A DNA stretch of 64,000 nt from Rhodotorula mucilaginosa (Eukaryota; Basidiomycota; Microbotryomycetes; Sporidiobolales; Sporidiobolaceae), in NCBI GenBank assembly GCA_034406715.1, contig CP137867.1, positions 1,426,001-1,490,000 on the forward strand, read 5' to 3'. Below, one piece after another: positions 55,550-64,000 of the stretch. Under the pieces are notes generated by a model. That model ran no database searches. It worked only from the letters and a program-made list of their open reading frames with translations, and was not told where the DNA came from. The translations under genes and the position numbers were made by a program. Numbering within the stretch: position 1 is the stretch's first letter; every line of letters starts with the position of its first letter.

Positions 55550-58500
55550 CCTAAACCCTCACCCTTAGCCCTAACCCTAACCCTTACCCAACCCTAACCT
55601 AAACCCTAACATCACTCCTCAATAAGAATGAATCTCACCTCTGAATATACTTTCAGCCCGCTGAACCAATCCTAAAAACCTTGTCGCGTGTCCGCAGAGT
55701 CGAATTACACTCCTATTCCACATCACATCCTTACAACCCCGCGGATGTACCGTATATAACTAGGAATCGGGCAAGATGCAAGGCACCGAGCGAACACTCA
55801 AATATGCAAGCAGCAAGGTGATCTGCTTTTGCCCACCCTACACTCCTTCCGTTCCTGCTCGCGACACTTTACGTCCCGAATTCTACTGGATAGCGGGAAG
55901 ATCGTAGCTCCGATTGACTATCTTCCGATCACACTCCGACCGTCGCCTCGCGCTGGGGATTTCGAACGCCGGGTTTTCGTTCACGCTTACAGGTTTCGAG
56001 CGGTCGGACGTATTCTGCCTGTCTCTGGTGATTGCTATTACGGTGTCTAGCTAGCGTTTTCCAAGTCACCAGAATGAACGACTGACCCTCTCGGACCGAC
56101 AAAGGGACTCCTCCACCCGATCTCCTCACCCCCGTGTCAAGGAACTCTGTCAATCCATCACCTCGCCGAAATCTTAACAGATGACTAACCAAGCTTTCGT
56201 CAGCCCTACGACGAATTGTCAAATCACCAATGAAGGCGTGTTATCTGTTACCTAATACTTACTTGCCCCCTGAGCAACATCCACCTACCTTCTTCGGCGG
56301 CTAGCGTATCTCCTAGCGTTAAGATTGACACCGAGCGCCGAAGCCCTAGACAAGCCGAATAATCCAGTGTTACACACGAATACCCAAGCAACGCGTACTA
56401 GATCCGATAATGCTGCATCATAAGAACGACCGTGCGACCTCTCCCACCCCACAGCTCGTCGCTTGGACTAGCTTTCGATCAATCGAAGAACCATGACATC
56501 GCCCTCCATGCGACTCCAACGTCGACCCCACCCCACCTCGACTCAAAATCTTACCTCCACCTCCACCACATCATACACCCCGCAGACTACGCCGAAGCGA
56601 CGCTCGATCTTCGAAGTGCTCGATAGCACTTCGGCCCGACTACACAACAGCTAACGCAATAACCAGATCGTCCCCTAATCCAGACCTCCGACAACAGTCA
56701 TCTCGACGACCACTCGCGATCCGAGTCGAACCCGATTCCAAACACGACGTTGCGTACACACCTCGATACTGGGTCTAACGTAACGGACCTCTCTGAGCTC
56801 CCCCCAACTCTTTCCAATGCATCCACGTACACAGAGACTACCCGACCGTGCCGCCCGAACGTGAACTCCAACCGCTCGTAGGCGATGTCAACGTGTCCGA
56901 ATTGAGTGCTGAGGACGGCTTGCTCGAGTCGCGAACAGTCGGTTCGGAATGGGTGCGGCCCAATCTCTAAAAAGTACCACAGCTAATCCCCACACAGACA
57001 CGCACATTGTACACGCTCGCCCGCGACTAAAGACCTGATCCCTAGTGCCGTTAAGAAATATTTAACAAAATATATTTAGGCGCGCGAGGACGGACGAGCG
57101 CCTTTCCGGAGAAGAGGTGCCCCATTCCCCTCCTTTTCCCAAGCGCCAGCTATGACAACCGGACCCCCACCCTCGCTCACGAAAGAAGGACGCTCACGAA
57201 GGAAGCGTTTGCCAAGTGGCGTCCTAGTTAGCGCGAGTTTGCGAATCCTCAACAAAGACGAACGGCGCTACTCTGCCGCCAAGACCAGACCGCGTCACCT
57301 TCCTCGTGGCTGTCCCGCTCCCATACGGCAAAACACGCTAACCTCCATCCTCCCACCAATACTGGTAGCAGGCGCCCTCTCCCAGCGACGCTCGAGTCGT
57401 ACGAACGACTCCAGCAGCACACTTGCATGTCTGCCACTCTATAAGAGAGGAGCTCACGCTTACGTCGCCCAGCGTCGGACAACATATCGATTTGAGATCT
57501 GGGGAATAATTTGAAGAGCCCTCCTATGCTCCCTCCCAAGGCAGATTCGCCCACTGAATCTAGCTCTTGAAACAAAATGTCCGACGCGAATTGAAATAGC
57601 CATACTTCATCTTTTTTATCCATCTCCGCCTGCCCAACTCAATGTCCTCTGCCTTCTCTCACCCCGCCTCTGTAACCATTACACCCTGAATGATTGCACC
57701 CTATTACCACGCCTGAGATTGCACATACCCCTCAACCCCACACCCCCCCTCACGTTACGTCACGCTTCCGCTGCCGGGGCCGCTTCATTCGACTACTCCT
57801 ACATATGCCCACCCCCCGCGCCCCAACACCCAACGCCAACCCGTCCCCAACCGACTCCAACCTCGAGAGCTACCCCTGCCGGATACGACGCCCGCCACCC
57901 ACTCGTCCCCTCCTTCCCCACCGCCCAATTTCCAACACAGGGAGTGCCTACAGACTCGGCTTAATACTCCAAGCGATACTCACCTCTCCTCTGTCGAATC
58001 CAGCATATCACCCATACGTAGAACACGCATCATGCACGCATCTCCCACATAAATCTACGCAAAAACTCGAGTACCCCCGACAATTTACCCCAACCCGCGC
58101 CACCCGTACAACCCAACGAGAACCGCCCTGTATCGACCAGCTCAAGTCGCCGACACAATTTTTGCCCGGGTCATCAAGACGCCTTCGACTCCCCGCTCTC
58201 CCTGCCCTAACCCGTCCCCACTCGAACTTTGACAACCACGCAGCCCGAACCCCCCACGACGTCCGCGACGAGCCCGCACTGCACGCAACCGTGCGGCCCT
58301 CCTGCGCAACTAAGCCACAGCGACGAATCAAGCGTACCCACATCGCCTCTCCTACGCATTGCTACACCAGTCCGTCGCTTTCCGGCCACGGATCGAACGC
58401 GACACGAGCCGCAACCTGTTCGACTGATGCCCGCCTCTCCTTCACATCCGCAGCGTCAACCCAAACTCACATGACCTTGCGCCACTTTCATCGAGCTTAC

Positions 58501-61500
58501 TTCTTCCGACGGCACGCACAAATCCGCTCCTCGCCCACTCGGTCAACACTTACCCTACCAAACAGGAACACTGCGCCTACGATTCAATACAATCTTACCC
58601 TCCCCAGACCATGAGGCGAACGGCCAGCCAACCAACCTAAGCGCGTCGAGACCGACTGACCGCACCAACGCCCGCCACCACAGTCCACGATCACAGTCGA
58701 TCGTTTACAACTTGAACTACACCCCCCACAACGAGCGTTCTCTGCTCCGCTAACGACGACCAAGTCACGTTCTACTCAAGCCCCGACTACCACGCAGTCT
58801 CATCCGCGGCCTGAGCTGCCTACGAACACGGACGCAACAAAGCGTATCTGTCCCGACAAGCCACGATCAAGATCCCAAATGTGTCGCGCCCGACGACTTT
58901 CACTTGCGCAAAGGCCATACAACCAAGAAGCTCTAATCGCCGGCACGTACTCAATACCGTTACATACCTAAAGTACCAAATCAGTCTCATTGTAACGACC
59001 ACTCCAATCTATTCAATCACTATCTCACTCTCCTCATCTCCCTCAATCAGTACATTGACCATAGCAGCATCTGTCCTCATCTGAACAAAAATTGGACCGC
59101 CAGATACGAATGCTCAGATAAAATTTTCCTCTCTCCCCGCCACCCACGCCGTCCTCTCCTTTCCCCAATCCCATCACCTCGCTCTCCACTACTGAAACTT
59201 TTACGCTCTCTGAGCCTGCGTACTCCCCCCCCGTCAGCACCAGATTCACACGCTCCCGCCTCCCTCATCATTCCCCACCCCCGCCAACAGCCTCTACACA
59301 ATACAACCCTACATCATATCATATCCTGGATCTGCAAATTCATCTCCCGCTACTGCCTGCCGATTCTCCACCAGCCCACGCGTCCACCGTACACCCATCC
59401 ACCCTTTCAACCGCCCCAACTTAATACATCACCTTGCACGCACGCATCCGTCATATCAACTCCGCTTCGAGCGCCGCGCTTTCAAGCTCGCCGCCATAAG
59501 CTCGTCTCGCCCGCCAGCTACATCGATCCCTACCCGACCTCTATAAAGTCCTTCTGCCCCTCTCACATTACAACCCTTGCTGCGCATTCTCCTAGCATGT
59601 CGTCTTGCCTTCCCACCACACTGGTCACCGAATTTTACTCCAAACTCACCATTTCCACATCCCCCGCAGCCCGGTCTGCCCATTCTCGGACTAGACCCTC
59701 AACTGCCCGCATCTCTCCACCAACCCCCTCGCCTCCCCGCGCACCAGGCCTTCCACCCCCCCATCCTTGCCGTTGGTGTGTTCGACGACCAAGACATCCA
59801 CCACCGTACACCCATCGACGCCCCAACTTCTCTACCGCCTTCGTCCGCGAAATCCAATGCAAGATAAAAGATTCACCGGTCCCACGCCTTCCTCAGACGC
59901 CAAGAAGATTTCTCGCTGGCCCTCGAAGTGTCCCATACACCCCACTGAAAGTGATCTACATTAAACGATCCAAGACACATCCAGCTCTCATATAAAGCAG
60001 ATAATTGAAATATCCTTTCGATCCAACACCCAACACTCACGCCTCGTAAAAATTACCTTCGCGGACAAAGTGCCGCAGAGACATGTCCTCGTTTGCCTTG
60101 CTTACGCGCCCTCCTTGCGACTTGCTCCTTTCCATCTCTTACCCTTCGGCCCCGCTTCGCTTCCCCACACCGCCTCATCATACTCAACCCTATTGGCCGT
60201 AATCACCTTCCTGCCCACCGGCGAGTACTCGCCAACTCCTATCATCGTTTCACCGTGCATCCCTATATTACACTGCCACCCCACAACATGAATAGACAAT
60301 GCAGGAAACAAAAACTAGAATTAGAATAGTTTATGATTCGGGTGCCCTTACGCCCTCCCGTCTGAACCTTGTTCGTTCAAGTCCAACTGCTTGCTGTGAC
60401 CTGCTTCTTCCTTTTCCTGTTTGCGTATTACAAGCTCTAGCGGATAGTCTCACCGGCACTCTCTCCCATATCACTATCACTACAAAAATTCAAGCAAACC
60501 AGCCGAACATTAGAACCTACTAATCCCGCCATGCGTCTTCGCGTCCGCCTCCGCTCATCACTGTCTTGTACTACGTACCCTCAGTCGGTCGCGCATGCTC
60601 GACCCTTCATCGCCCTATCCCATCCGCATTACTGTTTGAATCACGCCCACGAATAATTAAAACCCATGAAAGAAAGATCCCGTGACTGTTCGAACCAGCT
60701 CCCCACTCTACCCCTGTTTCGCCCGCGTGCCTCCCGTCCTTAGCTCGGATCGCTCTTCCGCTCGTCCCGCGACGGCGTAGTACTCCGACCGCGCTGAGAA
60801 CAAGATCGATCCTCCGAAACCGAGTCAGCCAAAGCTACTTTACTTGGGGCTTCATGTGCTCCATTGCGAAACCGATAGAAAAGCCCCGACCCTAACTCAT
60901 CCACGGCAACCACTTGCCCACCCTTGGCGCTCCAGTACTCGTACCACTCAATCTCGCCCACTGCGCGTCCACGCACGCCCAGATAAACAGCCCCTCCCCA
61001 GACCTCTAACCAACTAATTACCGTTTCCGTCCCTACCGAACCTCCCTCCCTCATTACCCAAATTAGCCACATAATCCTACCTAAAATAATCCATATATTC
61101 TCACCGAAAAACCACATGGTGCAACCGGATATAATACTACCACTGATCTGACTCGCGCATGCGCAAAACTGCAAACCTTCTGCGTCATTGCCACTGCAAC
61201 CCTATGGCAATAACAAAAGTCACTCAACACGTATACGCCCGACCAACCGCACCGCCACCTCATTAACTTACGCCAAAATACACGCCCTCCGTTCCGCTAC
61301 GATCTTCACGCCGCCCCCACTACGCAGCTTTTGCGGAATCTGCTCAGCACTCCTTACCTTCTGTTCTCCGCGACAGACTCAATAATCCAACACGGTTACC
61401 CTTCTTCAATAAACAGTCTCAAAAAAACACGACTCTTCCTGATCCCGCCCCGCCAAAGGTTTCCTTCGGATCACCTGCTCGTCACAGTCGTCCCTCCCCT

Positions 61501-61720
61501 TGATCATCATGCACTGCGTGCGCCTCCTCCATGTACGACCGCAGAATCCTCCTTAACATCCACACGTCTCAAGCTTATCCGATAGCTAACCACTTCCCCC
61601 TCACTCATTCTGCCATGCCTTACTGACAACTCAAGGCTGACTACAGAACATCTATCACGACGCAATCTAAAATATCCTTAATAATTCTCGGACGAACGTA
61701 GTCTACTCGTCGCAATCATA
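55550..61720 (-). repeat. low-fidelity inverted copy of about 47850-55440
   Basis: Read as the reverse complement, this stretch follows the left arm in order. 55680-55830 matches 55195-55400. 55830-56120 matches 54870-55190. 56430-57350 matches the RWD gene at about 53540-54450. 59280-59330 matches the NDK start at about 50900-50945. 60010-60240 matches about 49800-50045. 61070-61560 matches the DUF3429 gene at about 48130-48640. Shared exact words are short because of frequent small deletions. The copy is about 19 percent shorter than the source and G-poor on the + strand. It should not be annotated for genes. Confidence 0.92.
55553..55613 (-). repeat. CCCTAA telomere-like repeats
   Basis: About ten imperfect CCCTAA units on the + strand, including CCCTAACCCTAACCCTTACC. 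The orientation is opposite to that of the repeats just to the left, placing a telomere at the apex of a palindrome. Confidence 0.85.
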
Positions 61721-61729
61721 TCTCTTGAA

Positions 61730-62520
61730 GTACTAATTGCATAAATCTGGTAATATAGGATTATACCTCTGCAAGGAAGAACATATGTTGGGACAACACC
61801 GAAAATATAACCAGCTCGACAGCACCCAATGTTTTAATCTATGTCCCCACTCACCAATCTTGTTCCCTGAAGTATTGGCTAGGATAGTACAGTTTGGCCT
61901 AAGTAGTAATTTCATGGAGAGACGAAAAAAATAAATTAGAATTTGTATAGTAAAGACAAAAAACTTTTCAATATTAAGAATTTTGTTCTCAATTTGCAAG
62001 GGATATTTTTTATTAAAATACAAAAGCCTTAGTAAAAGAAATTGAGTAACATTTGTAATAGGGTACAGAGCCGATATATAATAATTTACTATTTTTTTTT
62101 GATTAATTGGATAAGTTAAAGAGGATGTAAAAAAAAAAATGAGAAGATATAAGTTTATAAAAGTATTGTATATAGAAGATTATTATTATTATTTTTTTTT
62201 GTTTATATGTAGATTATTAAAGATTAAAGATTAATTAGAATTTAGTTAAGATATTAATAGTTTATAATTAGAAGAGTTGGGAAGTATAAAAAAAAAAACA
62301 CAAAAAAATAAGAGAGGGTAGAAGGAGTGAGATAATGAATGAAATGAGAACTCTGTTCCTACGAAATAATAACGCCGAAGATCATTGTCGATACTTCGCG
62401 GATATAATTGGTGAAATCACTTATGAGTGAAATGACGATAGATTAAGAAATGACTAAATAGGGAAATCAAAAAGTTTATAGTGTTACACATAAGAGTTGA
62501 TCACGTTTCAATGATACCAC
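61730..62520. other. AT-rich low-complexity junction
   Basis: A, T and short poly-A/T runs dominate, especially at 61920-62330, in a window that is otherwise GC-rich. No match to the left arm is readable in its core. It lies exactly between the inverted and the direct degraded copies. Confidence 0.7.
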
Positions 62521-64000
62521 ATTAATTAAAAGGTACTCGCGCAACAGCAAATACCTCGATCCGCCCTAACATTCACAAGTGAACTTTGAAAGAATTAGCT
62601 CCTGTTACCAATCCTTCCCGACCATCAACTCTATTCTCGTCCCAAACTCGGTAAGTTTCCCAACTAGAATCATGTCACTCGCCGCTGTCTCGTGCCTGCT
62701 TCTCCCGCTCCTCCATGCCCGCTCTCACGACACACGACGGACGACTGCCGCTACGACACAGTCCTCTGTCCCTCGCGGCAGTTCCGTTCGCCCGTCCGCG
62801 ATTCCTATTGCCCAGCGCGCAACCACGACAAATTCAAACTTTGCCAATTCTTCGTTAGTCAAGGCGTCCAGGTCCCGGCCCCGATCCCCACCAGCTTTCT
62901 AATTGTGTTCCCCTCTCCCATCTCACTGAGGTCGTAAAGTAGCGCTGGCATCCGCCAAAGACTACATCCTATTCAGGCGAACACGTGACACATGGTCGCC
63001 AATTATCGGTGGGCGCCACATCACGGAAGACGTCGCTCCCGTAATCCAACATGTTTCACCTTGAAATACTCATCCCCCGCTATACTACTCTTTCGTTCCC
63101 CCCTCCGCGACTACCCCACAAACACGTCCAATATCTGCACAATTTCCGTAAATGACTGTCCCCTGGCCTGGCCAGCCCTACCAATCTGCCCAACCGTATT
63201 GTCCCAAGAGACAGCCCACCCCGACCGAGGTTCTTTCCCCCCAGCCGTTTTCGTCTTAGCTACCTTTTTCCGTTTTTTTCGCACCTGCGGCTTCGACTAT
63301 TGCTACGAATCCTCACCCCCTCTAGCTCATCCACTGCCCAATCCTTACGTCCATCATCATCTCCGTTCCCGCTCATCCACCTTTAATCTTTGTACCGATT
63401 TTTCATTTCCGCCACTTAATGACGACTCTCATCGCCCCCGCGCTAACCGCATGCCTAGTACACTTCCACACTACCCTATAGAGTGGCCCTGCATCCCTAT
63501 ACTCTCATCTCCCTCTCCGTGCCCCGCAGACTCTTCCCCATGTACTCGACCACGACGACCACAAAGTCGCCAAATTAGCCACCGTGATGACGATTCCTGA
63601 CCGCCGCTTTCGATACCGCCCAAACCCTACAAACTGACTAGCAAACACTCTCCTCCAGACCGCTGCTGGCGACCTCGTCTCGACTCTACTGTCTCCTCCG
63701 CCCAACTACGACTCGTCCGGCCGACCCTCGCAGAAAACAGCCAGATCCCCCAGCTCAAGAAACTGCCCACTCCCACGGCTGTCAACCCCAAGGTATCGCG
63801 GCGAGCTCCTTCATGTTCCCAACCTGTCACGGGGATCTCCGCTCTTCCATGGTGTTCTATCGTATCCTGCCACGCACTCTTCAACAAAACTCCTTCTGCC
63901 CCCACACCTCGGCCGAATTGGACGACAGAAGGTCGAGCATGCTGCCGACCGACTCACGGCTACTCATCAAGAACGTCCCAAGACCGATAGAAAATAGTTG
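62520..64000 (+). repeat. low-fidelity direct copy of about 47620-49375
   Basis: The order matches the DUF3429 gene and its upstream DNA. Shared words include ATCTCACTGAGGTCGTAAA (62918, source near 48080), TTTCACCTTGAA (63055, source near 48240), CCTCGGCCGAATTGG (63906, source near 49282) and GTCAACCCCAAGG (63780, source near 49145). The copy runs to the window end. It is about 19 percent shorter than its source, the same ratio as the inverted copy. Confidence 0.92.

Noticed and set aside
57694-58614. 306-codon open frame on the + strand
   Set aside because: It lies in the degraded inverted copy. The C-rich, G-poor composition removes stops, and the protein is low-complexity Pro/Thr/Arg without a domain.
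62992-63600. 202-codon open frame near the window end
   Set aside because: It overlies the degraded direct copy of the DUF3429 gene in another frame and has no independent support.
55440-64000. Real telomere-telomere fusion or subtelomeric duplication
   Set aside because: Both copies show the same shrinkage and read-oriented G loss, a third pass in direct orientation exists, and small scattered gaps dominate. A read artefact is simpler.
1-64000. tRNA, rRNA or CRISPR loci
   Set aside because: No tRNA-like cloverleaf, rRNA-like stretch or regularly spaced direct repeats were recognised on either strand by eye; a dedicated scan was not possible.
1-64000. Retroviral, LTR or other virus-like elements
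   Set aside because: No reverse transcriptase, integrase, capsid or long terminal repeats were recognised in the translated frames.

Overview
The window is from a GC-rich, intron-dense basidiomycete fungus, most likely a Pucciniomycotina yeast of the Rhodotorula/Sporidiobolales type. The reasons are short introns of about 60-70 nt with a CTGAC/CTAAC branch site, many GT-AG introns per gene, an inferred TTAGGG telomere, and fungal household genes (ILV2, QCR7, LTN1, MED16, a GIR2-like gene, NDK). The genus is an inference. All exon limits were read by hand from splice sites, reading phase and paralogue alignment.

Region 1 (1-1586) is the 3' part of a C2H2 zinc-finger regulator. Region 2 (2119-22403) is the most interesting real biology: a head-to-tail array of eight paralogous genes, one of them a pseudogene. 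They encode nuclear-looking proteins with FAR1/WRKY-GCM1-like C-C-H-H zinc domains, basic NLS-like motifs and a shared C-terminal helical domain I do not recognise. Three sub-classes follow each other: A (two genes, three zinc domains each), B (one pseudogene and two intact genes; an N-terminal domain with a PFPIT core, an acidic linker, one zinc domain) and C (three shorter genes). A ninth, diverged member sits apart at 44122-46275. No transposase domain was seen, so this looks like a lineage-specific family of putative DNA-binding proteins.

Region 3 (22630-54366) holds ordinary genes: a Zn2Cys6 transcription factor (-), MED16 (+), the ribosome-quality-control ligase LTN1 (+), acetolactate synthase ILV2 (+), an alpha/beta hydrolase (+), a BolA protein (-), the dispersed paralogue (+), QCR7 (+), a DUF3429 mitochondrial membrane protein (+), nucleoside diphosphate kinase (-), a mitochondrial LEA-like repeat protein (-) and an RWD/GIR2-like protein (-). 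Several act in mitochondria.

Region 4 (about 54367-55500) is gene-free subtelomeric DNA ending in degenerate TTAGGG-like repeats. I think the chromosome ends near 55450-55500. Everything beyond is a low-fidelity copy of sequence already in the window: about 55550-61720 is an inverted copy of 55430 down to about 47850, then comes an AT-rich low-complexity patch, then 62520-64000 is a direct copy of about 47620-49375. Both copies are about 19 percent shorter than their source and are G-poor on the + strand. A fold-back, multi-pass long-read artefact explains this better than real duplications, and open frames there should not be annotated as genes.
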